Shown: positions 8,504-19,060 of the stretch, piece after piece
How positions within the stretch are numbered: the first letter of the stretch is position 1
Layout: every line of letters begins with the position of its first letter
Source: Citrobacter sp. FP75
GTDB taxonomy: Bacteria > Pseudomonadota > Gammaproteobacteria > Enterobacterales > Enterobacteriaceae
Length of the DNA stretch: 64,000 nt
Direction of reading: 5' to 3'
NCBI RefSeq assembly: GCF_018342065.1
Contig: NZ_JAFDOE010000001.1
Span: 62,001 to 126,000, forward strand
Made by a program: the position numbers and the translations under genes
Notes under the pieces: model-generated
Database searches by the model: none
What the model saw: the letters and a program-made list of their open reading frames with translations, nothing else
Told to the model about the DNA's origin: nothing

Positions 8504-9214
8504 TTACCTGTCATGATCTTTCCAGCTTGTTGGTCCCGCTTTTACAGTGAGTGAGTGAATAAAATCTCTACTGCAATGGCGTATGCCTAAAGCTTGCATC
8601 ATCAACCGGCGATAGTGGTACATCACTTTTTCACTTCTTTTCAGTTGCTTTGCCGTTTCGCGAAGTGAGATGCCTCTGGCTAACCAATCCAGCGTAATAG
8701 CGCGCGTACGCGATGAAGGTATTACTCCTGATAACCTTCTTCTGATCCAAATTTCAAGCGAACCCAATACCACCTGCGGAGGAACGCTAGCGCAAAAAGG
8801 TCTGATCGGTGGGTGTGCTGCTGAAAATAGTGATGATGTAATATGTTCTGCTATTCCTACATTTGGGTATCCAGAGATTAAAGCATCATATTCCTTGAGC
8901 AGCATTGCACCAAAATACTCAGCGACCATACGATCTGAGTAGAGAAAATATTGCTGCGTACAAATCATTAGTGCTTGAGGAAAAATTTTACGGAAAGCCA
9001 GTATCAATGCTACATATCGTCCTGGAGGAACATCAAGAATGATTACATGTGGAGGCGGCCCGACATAACTGCACAGATCACTGATAGTGAGTTGCGACAA
9101 TAAAATATAGCGCTCAGTGGTTTTTTTACCCCTGATTAAATTTTGCAATGCAGTTGCATGCGTCCAGTCTGCGGAATAAATAAAAACTGGCGTGCATTTA
9201 TCTTTGCTGCTCAT
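8504..9214 (-). CDS. Orphan LuxR-type regulator (BglJ/RcsA-like)
   Basis: This is a 236-residue transcription factor. The N-terminal 130 or so residues resemble a degenerate receiver domain (VIILDVPPGRY around D61) without a clear phosphorylation pocket. Residues 167-225 form a LuxR-type helix-turn-helix (ARGISLRETAKQLKRS followed by KVMYHYRRLM). The recognition helix is atypical, with MYHYRRLMM in place of the usual TV-x-H-x-x-N pattern. GAGGG precedes the ATG. It lies upstream of the autotransporter in the same direction, so controlling it is the simplest guess. E. coli BglJ and RcsA work with RcsB at H-NS-silenced loci; whether this one does is unknown. Confidence 0.82.
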   Translation of the reverse strand: MSSKDKCTPVFIYSADWTHATALQNLIRGKKTTERYILLSQLTISDLCSYVGPPPHVIILDVPPGRYVALILAFRKIFPQALMICTQQYFLYSDRMVAEYFGAMLLKEYDALISGYPNVGIAEHITSSLFSAAHPPIRPFCASVPPQVVLGSLEIWIRRRLSGVIPSSRTRAITLDWLARGISLRETAKQLKRSEKVMYHYRRLMMQALGIRHCSRDFIHSLTVKAGPTSWKDHDR

Positions 9215-9833
9215 GCATATCCCTCATCAATTTGCAAGAAAAACACTGTAAAAAGTGTGGTTTTCTGGAGAAATCCTAATCTGCTGATAAATTGATGGGT
9301 AATGATTAAAATCGATCGATAAGATCTGAGTTTTTAATCGAACGTGTAGAATGATGAAAAAAAAGCGTTAATCAGTGATGGAATAATTAGTTTGGTGAAT
9401 CAATTTATACATTAATTATAACTATTATGATTAATATCGTTTTTTTACTGTTATTGATTTTGTAAAAAATGCTAACACTTTATATAACAGGAACATACAA
9501 AATGAGTCGCAAGGTATGCAGTAACACATCCACAGATGTGAAGACATTAAATATATTTATCTCGTTTTGATAAATCACTGCATTTTTGCTCTTTCTTTTT
9601 TTCAATTTCTCTTAAAAATTCAGATATCACCTTAAAAAAGTCAGGAAAATTCCTGGTCAATAATGTGATGAAGCGCAAAGGATGATTATCTGAGAGGCAG
9701 GATAAACGGCAGTTTTAGGGTCTTTACTGATTCAGAAGCGCGCGTGAACTTAGTGCGGAGTTGAGCTGGGGCGGTGCAAGGGGAAAAAGGGAAAAAAGAC
9801 GTCAGGCACCTATTAACCTGAATGCTGTTCTAC
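9215..9833. other. AT-rich non-coding region
   Basis: About 620 bp with no convincing gene, very AT-rich from about 9240 to 9650, with runs such as TTAATTATAACTATTATG. It contains a possible promoter (TTGTAA 9460-9465, 17-bp spacer, TATAAC 9483-9488) in front of a 22-codon frame at 9502-9570, and a small palindrome CAGGAA-AA-TTCCTG at 9642-9655. The composition is typical of H-NS-bound acquired DNA. It would carry the promoter of the LuxR-type gene on the minus strand. Confidence 0.6.
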
Positions 9834-9835
9834 AA

Positions 9836-9861
9836 AAAAGGCTCGCATTAGCGAGCCTTTT
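9836..9861 (-). terminator. Terminator of tsaA
   Basis: The arms AAAAGGCTCGC and GCGAGCCTTTT are perfectly complementary with the 4-nt loop ATTA. On the minus strand the stem is followed by a run of Ts. It lies 18 bp after the peroxiredoxin stop. Confidence 0.85.
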
Positions 9862-9878
9862 CTCAATTCATCCGCCAA

Positions 9879-10481
9879 TTACAGGCTGGAAACGTTCTCG
9901 GTCAGGTATTTTGCAACGCCGTCCGGAGACGCGTTCATACCTTCTTTACCTTTTTCCCACTGTGCCGGGCAAACGTCGCCGTGCTCTTCGTGGAACTGCA
10001 GCGCGTCAACCATACGCAGCATTTCGTCGATGTTACGACCCAGTGGCAGGTCGTTTACAACCTGGTGGCGAACAACGCCGTTTGCGTCGATCAGGAAAGA
10101 ACCGCGCAGAGCAACGCCCGCTTCCGGGTGCTCGATGCCGTAAGCTTTCTGGATTTCGCGCTTGATGTCAGCAACCATTGCGTATTTCACTGCACCAATG
10201 CCGCCTTTGTCGACAGGGGTGTTACGCCATGCGTTGTGGACAAACTCAGAGTCGAATGAAACGCCAACCACTTCAACGCCGCGCTTCTGGAATTCTTCGT
10301 AACGCTTGTCGAATGCGATCAGTTCAGACGGGCAAACGAAGGTGAAGTCCATCGGCCAGAAGAAAAGAACGGTGGTTTTACCGTTGGTATGCTGTTTGAA
10401 GTTGAAGTTCTCAACAATCTCACCGCTACCCAGTACCGCAGCTGCTGTGAAATCCGGAGCCTGACGAGTTACCAGTACCAT
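9879..10481 (-). CDS. tsaA: 2-Cys peroxiredoxin TsaA
   Basis: This is a 200-residue typical 2-Cys peroxiredoxin that reduces hydrogen peroxide and organic hydroperoxides in the cytoplasm. The peroxidatic cysteine is C50 in DFTFVCPSE and the resolving cysteine is C171 in HGDVCPAQW. R and T residues of the active site are in place, and GGxG-like (GGIGAVKY) and YL motifs near the C-terminus suggest the over-oxidation-sensitive type. The start at 10481 follows AGGAG and gives the family length; a longer frame to 10571 is not needed. Salmonella carries an equivalent gene next to acpH (STM0402, tsaA), whereas E. coli K-12 lacks it here. It is separate from ahpCF. Confidence 0.92.
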   Translation of the reverse strand: MVLVTRQAPDFTAAAVLGSGEIVENFNFKQHTNGKTTVLFFWPMDFTFVCPSELIAFDKRYEEFQKRGVEVVGVSFDSEFVHNAWRNTPVDKGGIGAVKYAMVADIKREIQKAYGIEHPEAGVALRGSFLIDANGVVRHQVVNDLPLGRNIDEMLRMVDALQFHEEHGDVCPAQWEKGKEGMNASPDGVAKYLTENVSSL

Positions 10482-10600
10482 ATAATTCTCCTGCAAAGTT
10501 AAGGGGTTTTTGGAACGCAACGCGGGCCAGTATAGAGAGTGTTCGGGAATAAGACAAAGAGGCGCTGACAATCAATGAGACAGGTTTTGGCTATCAATGT

Positions 10601-10630
10601 TTGCCGGATGGCGGCGTCGCCTTATCCGGC
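10601..10630. repeat. REP palindrome
   Basis: TTGCCGGATGGCGGCG followed by TCGCCTTATCCGGC is a canonical enterobacterial REP unit. It lies between tsaA and the 3' end of acpH, at the right edge of the accessory region. Confidence 0.85.
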
Positions 10631-10647
10631 ACGTAGCAATAAGGTCA

Positions 10648-11229
10648 TCAAAGCGCTTTACGGCGGGCCTGTTCCATCATTTGCGGATAAAAACGCCAGA
10701 AGCGTTCTTCCAGGGCATCGTAGTGCCTGTCCAGGTCATACCATGAGTCACGCAGGGCATCGAGCCGCGGGCGGCGGCTGGCCATGCCATTGAGAACATT
10801 CTGGATAAAATCCATATCCTGATAGCGTTCCAGCCATTTCTCTGACCATATATAGCTGTTCAGATTGATAAAACGCGGCGGCGATTCTGGCAGGATAGCG
10901 ACAACCTGGGTTTGGGCGTAGCTCACAAAGTCCGCTAGCGGGAAGTCGGGGGAGATTTCTGACCAGTGGCGCGATAAAAAGTGATCCCACATTACGTCCA
11001 GCGTAATCGGTGCGACGCGGCGCGTCTCGCTGCGAAACCATTCTTTGGCTTCACGGACTTCCGGCAGGTTGTCGGTCATCACGTCGATTCGACGATGCAT
11101 GAAAATGCCGTCCACCACGTCAGGTGAATAGTGCGTTTCCGGATTACCCCGGACAAAATCGGCCAACAAATTACCGGAAAGCGAGCTGTCGGCTAAATGC
11201 GCTAAGTGCAGGTGTGCAAGAAAATTCAT
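10648..11229 (-). CDS. acpH: Acyl carrier protein phosphodiesterase
   Basis: This is a 193-residue protein matching E. coli AcpH in length and sequence. It belongs to the HD-type phosphodiesterase group and removes the 4'-phosphopantetheine arm from holo-ACP, giving apo-ACP. The N-terminus [13 protein letters not shown] and the segments [18 protein letters not shown] and [11 protein letters not shown] hold the conserved His and Asp residues expected to bind the metal. It is transcribed away from queA across a 93-bp gap, as in E. coli. Here its downstream neighbour is tsaA rather than malZ. Confidence 0.95.
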   Translation of the reverse strand: MNFLAHLHLAHLADSSLSGNLLADFVRGNPETHYSPDVVDGIFMHRRIDVMTDNLPEVREAKEWFRSETRRVAPITLDVMWDHFLSRHWSEISPDFPLADFVSYAQTQVVAILPESPPRFINLNSYIWSEKWLERYQDMDFIQNVLNGMASRRPRLDALRDSWYDLDRHYDALEERFWRFYPQMMEQARRKAL

Positions 11230-11322
11230 TATCTATTATCTGTCCGAAAGAGGGGTAAAGGTTGCAGGGAAAGCGCCCCGGCACTAGACTACCCGCCTCT
11301 TATTTTAGTCTGAGTCAGTGTC

Positions 11323-12393
11323 ATGCGCGTTACCGATTTCACCTTTGAACTACCCGAATCCCTGATTGCCCACTATCCGCAAGCCGAGCGCAGTAGCTGC
11401 CGCTTGCTGTCTTTGGACGGGCCGACGGGCGCGCTGACGCACGGTACTTTCACTGATTTGCTCGACAAGCTCAACCCTGGAGATTTGCTGGTCTTTAACA
11501 ATACCCGCGTGATCCCGGCCCGCCTGTTTGGGCGTAAAGCCAGCGGCGGCAAGATAGAAGTGCTGGTTGAGCGCATGCTGGATGACAAACGCATCCTGGC
11601 ACATATTCGCGCCTCCAAAGCGCCAAAGCCGGGTGCCGAGCTGCTGCTGGGTGACGACGAGAGTATTAAAGCCACGATGGTGGCGCGCCACGATGCGTTG
11701 TTTGAAGTTGAGTTTGACGACGAGCGCAGCGTACTGGATATCCTTAACGCCATCGGCCACATGCCGCTACCACCGTATATCGACCGTCCGGATGAAGACG
11801 CTGACCGCGAGCTGTACCAGACGGTGTATAGCGAAAAACCGGGCGCCGTGGCGGCGCCGACCGCCGGTTTGCACTTTGACGATCCGTTGCTGGCAAAACT
11901 GCGCGATAAAGGCATTGAGATGGCGTTCGTGACGCTGCACGTTGGGGCGGGGACGTTCCAGCCGGTGCGCGTAGACACCATCGAAGATCACATCATGCAC
12001 TCAGAATATGCCGAAGTGCCGCAGGATGTGGTCGACGCGGTGCTGGCGGCGAAAGCGCGCGGCAATCGTGTTATTGCGGTAGGGACGACGTCAGTTCGTT
12101 CGCTGGAAAGCGCGGCCCAGGCGGCTCAAAATGATCTGATCGAACCGTTCTTCGGTGATACGCAAATCTTTATTTATCCAGGCTATAAATACCAGGTGAT
12201 TGATGCGCTGGTGACTAACTTCCATCTGCCTGAATCGACATTGATTATGCTGGTATCCGCGTTTGCTGGCTATAAAAACACCATGAACGCCTATCATGAA
12301 GCGGTTAAAGCGGAATATCGCTTTTTTAGTTACGGGGATGCCATGTTTATCACGTACAATCCGCAGGCTATTTCTGAGCGCGTCGGGGAATAA
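11323..12393 (+). CDS. queA: S-adenosylmethionine:tRNA ribosyltransferase-isomerase
   Basis: This is a 356-residue enzyme, the same length as E. coli QueA. It transfers and isomerises the ribose of S-adenosylmethionine onto preQ1 in tRNA to make epoxyqueuosine, after Tgt has inserted preQ1. The conserved segments [29 protein letters not shown] and [10 protein letters not shown] are all visible. The ATG follows a short gap from divergent acpH. It heads the queA-tgt-yajC-secDF set; tgt starts 55 bp after its stop. Confidence 0.97.
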   Translation: MRVTDFTFELPESLIAHYPQAERSSCRLLSLDGPTGALTHGTFTDLLDKLNPGDLLVFNNTRVIPARLFGRKASGGKIEVLVERMLDDKRILAHIRASKAPKPGAELLLGDDESIKATMVARHDALFEVEFDDERSVLDILNAIGHMPLPPYIDRPDEDADRELYQTVYSEKPGAVAAPTAGLHFDDPLLAKLRDKGIEMAFVTLHVGAGTFQPVRVDTIEDHIMHSEYAEVPQDVVDAVLAAKARGNRVIAVGTTSVRSLESAAQAAQNDLIEPFFGDTQIFIYPGYKYQVIDALVTNFHLPESTLIMLVSAFAGYKNTMNAYHEAVKAEYRFFSYGDAMFITYNPQAISERVGE

Positions 12394-12433
12394 ATTCGCG
12401 GCGCAGGTCTTAAACGTTGGACTGTTTTTCTGA

Positions 12434-13576
<1,143 letters not shown>

Positions 13577-13598
13577 TATTAATAATGAGGGAATTTGA

Positions 13599-13931
13599 AT
13601 GAGCTTTTTTATTTCTGATGCGGTAGCGGCAACAGGTGCTCCGGCGCAGGGCAGCCCGATGTCTCTGATTCTGATGCTGGTGGTGTTTGGTCTGATTTTC
13701 TATTTCATGATCCTGCGCCCACAGCAAAAGCGTACCAAAGAACATAAAAACCTGATGAGCTCCATTGCCAAAGGTGATGAAGTCCTGACGAACGGTGGTC
13801 TGGTTGGTCGTGTGACTAAAGTAGCAGAAACTGGCTACATCTCTATCGCACTGAACGACACCACTGAAGTGGTTATCAAACGTGACTTCGTAGCTGCCGT
13901 TCTGCCGAAAGGCACCATGAAGGCGCTGTAA
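13599..13931 (+). CDS. yajC: Sec translocon accessory protein YajC
   Basis: This is a 110-residue inner-membrane protein of the SecDF-YajC holocomplex. One membrane segment at about residues 20-38 (MSLILMLVVFGLIFYFMIL) is followed by RPQQKRTKEHK and a soluble cytoplasmic domain containing KGDEVLTNGGLVG. It is nearly identical to E. coli YajC. GAGGG precedes the ATG. It lies 22 bp after tgt and 27 bp before secD, so the three genes are very likely translated from one message. Confidence 0.97.
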   Translation: MSFFISDAVAATGAPAQGSPMSLILMLVVFGLIFYFMILRPQQKRTKEHKNLMSSIAKGDEVLTNGGLVGRVTKVAETGYISIALNDTTEVVIKRDFVAAVLPKGTMKAL

Positions 13932-13958
13932 TATTTCGTTTTCCCAAAGGGAACTGCC

Positions 13959-15806
13959 GTGTTAAACCGTTATCCTTTGTGGAAGTACATCATGCTGGTC
14001 GTCGTGATTATCGTCGGCCTGCTTTACGCACTTCCCAACCTGTATGGTGAGGATCCGGCTGTTCAAATCACTGGCGTGCGCGGTGCCGCCGCCAGTGAGC
14101 AAACGCTGATCCAGGTCCAGAAAACGTTACAAGAAGAAAAAATCACACCTAAGTCTGTGGCTCTGGAAGAGGGCGCTATTCTTGCGCGCTTCGACTCCAC
14201 TGATACCCAATTGCGCGCGCGTGAAGTGCTGCTGGGCGTGCTGGGTGATCAATACGTCGTGGCGCTTAACCTTGCTCCGGCAACACCGCGCTGGCTGTCT
14301 GCTATTCATGCAGAACCGATGAAACTCGGTCTTGACCTGCGTGGCGGCGTTCACTTCCTGATGGAAGTGGATATGGACACCGCGCTGAGTAAGTTGCAGG
14401 AACAAAATATCGATAGCCTGCGCAGCGATCTGCGTGAAAAAGGCATTCCTTATACTACCGTTCGTAAAGAAGATAACTACGGCCTGAGCATCACCTTCCG
14501 TGATGGCAAAGCCCGTGACGACGCTATCTCTTACCTGAGCAAGCGTCATCAGGATCTGGTTATTTCCAGCCAGGGCAGCAATGCGCTGCGTGCGGTCATG
14601 ACCGATGCTCGTCTGAGCGAAGCCCGTGAGTATGCGGTACAGCAGAACATTAACATTCTGCGTAACCGTGTTAACCAACTGGGTGTAGCTGAGCCGGTAG
14701 TGCAACGCCAGGGTGCTGACCGAATCGTGGTCGAACTGCCAGGTATTCAGGACACCGCGCGTGCGAAAGAGATTCTGGGCGCAACGGCGACGCTGGAGTT
14801 CCGTCTGGTAAACACCAACGTGGACCAGTCTGCGGCGGCATCCGGGCGTGTACCGGGTGACTCAGAAGTGAAACAGTCTCGCGAAGGACAGCCGGTTGTG
14901 CTGTACAAGCGTGTGATCCTGACCGGTGACCATATCACCGACTCCACTTCCAGCCAGGACGAATACAATCAGCCGCAGGTTAATATCTCGCTGGATAGTG
15001 CAGGTGGGAACATCATGTCCAACTTCACCAAGGACAACATCGGTAAGCCGATGGCGACCCTGTTCGTGGAGTACAAAGACAGCGGTAAGAAAGATGCCAA
15101 CGGTCGTGCCGTGCTGGTGAAACAGGAAGAAGTGATTAACATCGCTAACATTCAGTCTCGACTGGGTAACAGCTTCCGTATCACCGGTATCAACAACCCG
15201 AACGAAGCGCGTCAGCTTTCTCTGCTGCTGCGTGCCGGTGCGTTGATTGCGCCGATTCAGATTGTTGAAGAACGCACTATCGGCCCGACTCTGGGTATGC
15301 AGAACATCAAGCAGGGTCTGGAAGCGTGTCTGGCCGGTTTGGTGGTTTCTATCCTGTTCATGATCTTCTTCTACAAGAAGTTTGGTCTGATTGCGACCAG
15401 CGCGCTGATTGCGAACCTGGTACTGATTGTCGGTATCATGTCGCTGCTGCCGGGCGCTACGCTAAGTATGCCGGGTATAGCGGGGATCGTCTTAACCCTT
15501 GCCGTGGCGGTCGATGCTAACGTACTGATCAACGAACGTATCAAAGAAGAGTTGAGTAACGGACGTTCGATTCAGCAGGCGATCAACGAAGGTTATGCGG
15601 GCGCATTCAGTTCCATCTTCGATGCGAACATTACGACGCTGATTAAAGTTCTGATCCTGTATGCAGTCGGTACCGGGGCAATTAAAGGGTTCGCGATTAC
15701 TACCGGTATTGGTGTGGCGACGTCGATGTTTACCGCGATCGTCGGGACACGTGCCATCGTAAACCTGTTGTATGGCGGCAAGCGCGTCAAAAAGCTGTCA
15801 ATCTGA
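13959..15806 (+). CDS. secD: Protein translocase subunit SecD
   Basis: This 615-residue inner-membrane subunit works with SecF and uses the proton gradient to help late steps of protein export. A first membrane helix (about 10-28) leads to a large periplasmic P1 domain, followed by five helices in the last 160 or so residues. [11 protein letters not shown] is the SecD signature and [17 protein letters not shown] is the conserved helix-4 motif with the proton-relay aspartate. Translation starts at GTG 13959 after AAAGGGA, as in E. coli. The stop is 10 bp before the secF start. Confidence 0.97.
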   Translation: MLNRYPLWKYIMLVVVIIVGLLYALPNLYGEDPAVQITGVRGAAASEQTLIQVQKTLQEEKITPKSVALEEGAILARFDSTDTQLRAREVLLGVLGDQYVVALNLAPATPRWLSAIHAEPMKLGLDLRGGVHFLMEVDMDTALSKLQEQNIDSLRSDLREKGIPYTTVRKEDNYGLSITFRDGKARDDAISYLSKRHQDLVISSQGSNALRAVMTDARLSEAREYAVQQNINILRNRVNQLGVAEPVVQRQGADRIVVELPGIQDTARAKEILGATATLEFRLVNTNVDQSAAASGRVPGDSEVKQSREGQPVVLYKRVILTGDHITDSTSSQDEYNQPQVNISLDSAGGNIMSNFTKDNIGKPMATLFVEYKDSGKKDANGRAVLVKQEEVINIANIQSRLGNSFRITGINNPNEARQLSLLLRAGALIAPIQIVEERTIGPTLGMQNIKQGLEACLAGLVVSILFMIFFYKKFGLIATSALIANLVLIVGIMSLLPGATLSMPGIAGIVLTLAVAVDANVLINERIKEELSNGRSIQQAINEGYAGAFSSIFDANITTLIKVLILYAVGTGAIKGFAITTGIGVATSMFTAIVGTRAIVNLLYGGKRVKKLSI

Positions 15807-15816
15807 GGAGTGCGAA

Positions 15817-16788
15817 GTGGCACAGGAATATACTGTTGAACAATTGAACCACGGCCGTAAAGTCATCGACTTTATGCGCTGGGACTACTGGGCTTTCGGC
15901 ATCTCTGGTTTCCTGCTGATTGCGGCTATTGTCGTGATGGGCGTACGCGGATTTAACTGGGGTCTCGATTTCACCGGTGGTACGGTGATTGAAATCACGC
16001 TGGAAAAACCGGCGGAAATGGACGTGATGCGCGATGCGCTGGAGAAAGCGGGCTTCGTTGAGCCGCTTTTGCAGAACTTCGGTAGCAGCCACGACATTAT
16101 GGTACGTATGCCGCCAACCGAAGGTGAAAACGGTGGGCAGGTGCTGGGTAGTAAGGTGCTGAGCGTCATTAACGAAGCCACCAACCAGCATGCAGCTGTG
16201 AAGCGTATCGAATTCGTTGGGCCTAGCGTCGGTGCCGATCTGGCACAAAACGGTGCCATGGCGCTGATTGTGGCGCTGATTTCTATTCTCGTGTACGTCG
16301 GTTTCCGCTTTGAGTGGCGACTGGCGGCGGGTGTGGTTATCTCACTGGCGCACGACGTGATCATCACGCTTGGGGTTCTGTCGTTGTTCCATATCGAGAT
16401 TGACCTGACTATCGTCGCTTCATTGATGTCGGTAATCGGTTACTCGCTAAACGACAGCATCGTGGTCTCTGACCGTATTCGTGAGAACTTCCGCAAAATC
16501 CGTCGCGGCACACCTTACGAAATCTTTAACGTGTCGCTGACCCAGACGCTGCACCGTACGTTGATCACCTCTGGTACGACGTTAGTGGTTATTCTGATGC
16601 TGTACCTCTTCGGTGGTCCGGTACTGGAAGGCTTCTCGCTGACCATGCTTATCGGTGTGTCCATCGGTACGGCGTCGTCTATCTACGTAGCATCGGCGCT
16701 GGCGCTGAAGCTGGGTATGAAGCGCGAGCACATGCTGCAGCAGAAGGTCGAGAAAGAAGGGGCGGATCAGCCGTCTATTCTGCCTTAA
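15817..16788 (+). CDS. secF: Protein translocase subunit SecF
   Basis: This 323-residue partner of SecD has six membrane helices, with a periplasmic domain between the first two. [12 protein letters not shown] is the SecF signature, and [16 protein letters not shown] in helix 4 carries the conserved aspartates. I place the start at GTG 15817 after GAGGAGTG; this gives exactly the E. coli length, while the open frame reaches back into secD. It is the last gene of the set and a hairpin terminator follows it. Confidence 0.97.
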   Translation: MAQEYTVEQLNHGRKVIDFMRWDYWAFGISGFLLIAAIVVMGVRGFNWGLDFTGGTVIEITLEKPAEMDVMRDALEKAGFVEPLLQNFGSSHDIMVRMPPTEGENGGQVLGSKVLSVINEATNQHAAVKRIEFVGPSVGADLAQNGAMALIVALISILVYVGFRFEWRLAAGVVISLAHDVIITLGVLSLFHIEIDLTIVASLMSVIGYSLNDSIVVSDRIRENFRKIRRGTPYEIFNVSLTQTLHRTLITSGTTLVVILMLYLFGGPVLEGFSLTMLIGVSIGTASSIYVASALALKLGMKREHMLQQKVEKEGADQPSILP

Positions 16789-16810
16789 TCGGCGTGAAGT
16801 GTAAGAACAG

Positions 16811-16840
16811 AAATCCCGATCGCAAGGTCGGGATTTTTTT
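16811..16840 (+). terminator. Terminator of the queA-secF set
   Basis: AAATCCCGA and TCGGGATTT pair around an 8-nt loop and are followed by a T-run. The hairpin starts 22 bp after the secF stop. Confidence 0.9.
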
Positions 16841-16860
16841 GTCTGTAGATTGTCACAATA

Positions 16861-16884
16861 CTACTGACAGTACGCTGTCAGTAG
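16861..16884. promoter_or_regulatory. Perfect palindrome, likely operator of the VOC/WYL pair
   Basis: CTACTGACAG and CTGTCAGTAG form a perfect 10-bp inverted repeat around TACG, 49 bp before the VOC start. No T-run follows, so it is not a terminator. A TATAGT hexamer lies at 16893-16898. The position and symmetry suit an operator, most simply for the WYL regulator encoded second in the pair. This is inferred from position only. Confidence 0.6.
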
Positions 16885-16932
16885 CCCTGTTTTATAGTCC
16901 TCCTGAACTTACTCATTAAGGCAGGAGGATGT

Positions 16933-17301
16933 ATGAAAAATGTCATTAACTGGTTTGAAATTCCGGTGGTGGAAATGGATCGTGCCGTTGCATTTTATGA
17001 GACGGTGATGCAGGTTTCGCTGCGCCGGGAGAAGATGGATTGTGCCGATCTGGCGGTATTCCCGCATCAGGATCCTGCTCCTGGCGGCGCACTGGCAAAA
17101 TTTGACGGTATTATACCTTCGCAGCAGGGCGCTATTATTTATCTGCATACGGACGATCTGGCGGCGACGCTCGATCGGGTCACAACGGTGGGTGGCGAAT
17201 GTGTGTTTGGGCCACTTGAACTGGGGCAGGATATCGGCACGATTGCGTTATTTACCGACAGCGAAGGCAATCGTGTTGGCTTACATCAGCCTGCGCAATA
17301 A
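16933..17301 (+). CDS. VOC-family (glyoxalase-like) protein
   Basis: This 122-residue vicinal-oxygen-chelate fold protein has two beta-alpha-beta-beta-beta units: NWFEIPVVEMDRAVAFYETV at the N-terminus, then YLHTDDLAATLDRV and ALFTDSEGNRVGLHQP in the second half. H and E residues typical of the metal site are present (H138-type position replaced by YLHTDD; E in DSEGN), but the substrate cannot be read from sequence. GGAGG precedes the ATG. It lies 19 bp before a WYL regulator. In E. coli the secF-tsx interval carries yajD instead. Confidence 0.88.
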   Translation: MKNVINWFEIPVVEMDRAVAFYETVMQVSLRREKMDCADLAVFPHQDPAPGGALAKFDGIIPSQQGAIIYLHTDDLAATLDRVTTVGGECVFGPLELGQDIGTIALFTDSEGNRVGLHQPAQ

Positions 17302-17320
17302 TTCCTGAGAGAGAGCAAAG

Positions 17321-18013
17321 ATGACCAGACGCGCCGATCGGTTGTTCCAGATTGTGCAGATCCTGCGAGGCAGGCGACTGACAACGGCGGCGCAGCTGGC
17401 GGAGCGTCTCGGGGTTTCGCCACGTACGATCTACCGTGATATCTGTGATTTATCATTATCCGGCGTACCCGTCGAAGGTGAGGCTGGCAGTGGTTATCGC
17501 TTGCTGGCCGGGTTTGATCTGCCGCCCCTAATGCTTACGCATCGTGAGTCGGAAGCACTTATTGTCGCTATCCGTTTGCTGAAAACCTGGGGAGGGGATT
17601 CTCTCGCCCGCGAGCTGGAATCTGCGCAGGAAAAAGTGTTGGCGATCTTGCCGCAAGAGAGCCGTCGCAGAGCGGAGCAAACGCGGATTTTTGCTCCAGA
17701 TTTTGGCAATCAGCCACATTCACGCAGCGCGTTTGATCTCATTCACCGCGCGGTTTCGGCGCAGCAGATGCTGGCGCTGCATTATCGCGATGAATCCGGG
17801 AATCTCTCCTGCCGCGACGTTCAGCCGCTGGGGTTATTTTTCTGGGGTGAGCACTGGCTGCTGGTGGCGTGGTGTGAGAGGCGCGAAGATTATCGCTGTT
17901 TTCGTGTGGATCGTTGTCTGCAAATCACCCCACTCGACAGGCAATTTCGCGAACGCGCCGATCGCTCGCTAAGTGACTTTTTACGTAAAGTCCGCTGTGA
18001 AGACCAACCATAA
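17321..18013 (+). CDS. YafY-type WYL-domain transcriptional regulator
   Basis: This is a 230-residue regulator. Residues 1-60 form a DeoR/HTH_11-type winged helix (TTAAQLAERLGVSPRTIYRD). Residues from about 140 to 210 form a WYL-type ligand domain (LALHYRDESG, VQPLGLFFWGEHWLLVAWCE, DYRCFRVDRC). Such proteins often control an adjacent VOC or stress gene and sense small ligands. GAGAGAGCAAAG precedes the ATG. It is 19 bp after the VOC gene and is probably co-transcribed. The palindrome at 16861-16884 is its most likely binding site. The ligand is unknown. Confidence 0.9.
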   Translation: MTRRADRLFQIVQILRGRRLTTAAQLAERLGVSPRTIYRDICDLSLSGVPVEGEAGSGYRLLAGFDLPPLMLTHRESEALIVAIRLLKTWGGDSLARELESAQEKVLAILPQESRRRAEQTRIFAPDFGNQPHSRSAFDLIHRAVSAQQMLALHYRDESGNLSCRDVQPLGLFFWGEHWLLVAWCERREDYRCFRVDRCLQITPLDRQFRERADRSLSDFLRKVRCEDQP

Positions 18014-18037
18014 AAAAGCCAGCGGTTAAGCTGGCTT
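18012..18037 (-). terminator. Terminator of tsx (bidirectional)
   Basis: AAGCCAGC and GCTGGCTT pair around GGTTAA between the convergent WYL regulator and tsx. On the minus strand the stem is followed by a run of six Ts, so it terminates tsx best. Confidence 0.85.
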
Positions 18038-18058
18038 GTCGTTGATAAATTGTCTGGA

Positions 18059-18922
18059 TTAGAAGTTGTAACCAACTACCAGGTAACCACCCCAACCGGT
18101 AGATTTCGCGCTGAAGTCGCCTTCGCCCCAGTTCAGCGTATCGCCACCTTTCCACTGGCCGCCGTTATGGAAGTAACGAGCGACTACGGAGTAGTGCCAA
18201 TGATCGTAGTTCAGTGCCAGAACGTGACTGGAAGCGATAGAGTTGCTGGTGCGGTTCGGATCATCGCCCAGATCTGAGCCCCAGTCGAAGTTAGTGAAGC
18301 CGATGTAGGTCAGTTGGCCGCCCCAAACCTGGGTGATCGGCACAAAGTATTTCACTTTGAAACGGTAGCCATCCCACTCGTTTTCGTTGGATGCGCCATA
18401 GTTCTGCCACTGGTATTTAGCATACACGTTCAGGGACAGACCCATCGGCAGACCGGTGTCGATATCGGTACCCAGACCCATATACCAGGTGCTCTGGCGG
18501 CTGGCTTTATTATCACCCATATCGTAGATGTAGTTGTTGGCGAAGTACCATTCTTTGAACGGACCAAAGCTCAGGTCAGCACCGGTCAGTTTGTCGATGG
18601 AGAAACGTGGTTCGATTTCCATAAACAGCGGGGAACCGTCAGACCAGATACCTTTATCGTTGCCGTTACCCCAGTCAAAGGTCTTCGGAATATCGATGTA
18701 GCCATAGAAATCAAACCAATCTTTTTTGGCGAATGCTTCGTATTCCAGATAGACATCGTTGTTCAGTTTCGGAGAGAAACGGGTGTGGTAGCTACCCACC
18801 ACGTTAACACTCTGATGCCACCAGTCGGACAGATATTGCGGTTTGTCATTTTCTGCTGCGTTGGCAGTAAAAGACGAGGAGAGCGCCAGCACTGCACCGG
18901 CTGCAAGTAATGTTTTTTTCAT
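18059..18922 (-). CDS. tsx: Nucleoside-specific channel Tsx
   Basis: This is a 287-residue outer-membrane 12-strand barrel that admits nucleosides and deoxynucleosides and serves as a phage and colicin receptor in E. coli. The signal peptide is residues 1-22 ([18 protein letters not shown] to ANA). The barrel ends in [11 protein letters not shown] with terminal Phe. The start at 18922 is the one used in E. coli; the frame runs 35 codons further back without family similarity. Compared with my memory of E. coli Tsx (294 residues) it is shorter in the region [11 protein letters not shown], an outer loop. A LacI-type operator lies upstream at 19061-19076. Confidence 0.96.
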   Translation of the reverse strand: MKKTLLAAGAVLALSSSFTANAAENDKPQYLSDWWHQSVNVVGSYHTRFSPKLNNDVYLEYEAFAKKDWFDFYGYIDIPKTFDWGNGNDKGIWSDGSPLFMEIEPRFSIDKLTGADLSFGPFKEWYFANNYIYDMGDNKASRQSTWYMGLGTDIDTGLPMGLSLNVYAKYQWQNYGASNENEWDGYRFKVKYFVPITQVWGGQLTYIGFTNFDWGSDLGDDPNRTSNSIASSHVLALNYDHWHYSVVARYFHNGGQWKGGDTLNWGEGDFSAKSTGWGGYLVVGYNF

Positions 18923-19060
18923 ATGTATGCCACTGTTTGAAATCCCTTTCGGGAGTGAAAAAGGCGCAAATTGCGTTTCTAAATATTTCGTAATTCTTCG
19001 GAGCCTATTATAAAAATCATTGTTCACAAAAATATGTCTTGTTTCACAGTTCTATCATTT

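Noticed and set aside
9761-10165. 134-codon plus-strand frame over the tsaA 3' end
   Set aside because: It is the complement of a clearly coding peroxiredoxin gene and its protein has no family features.
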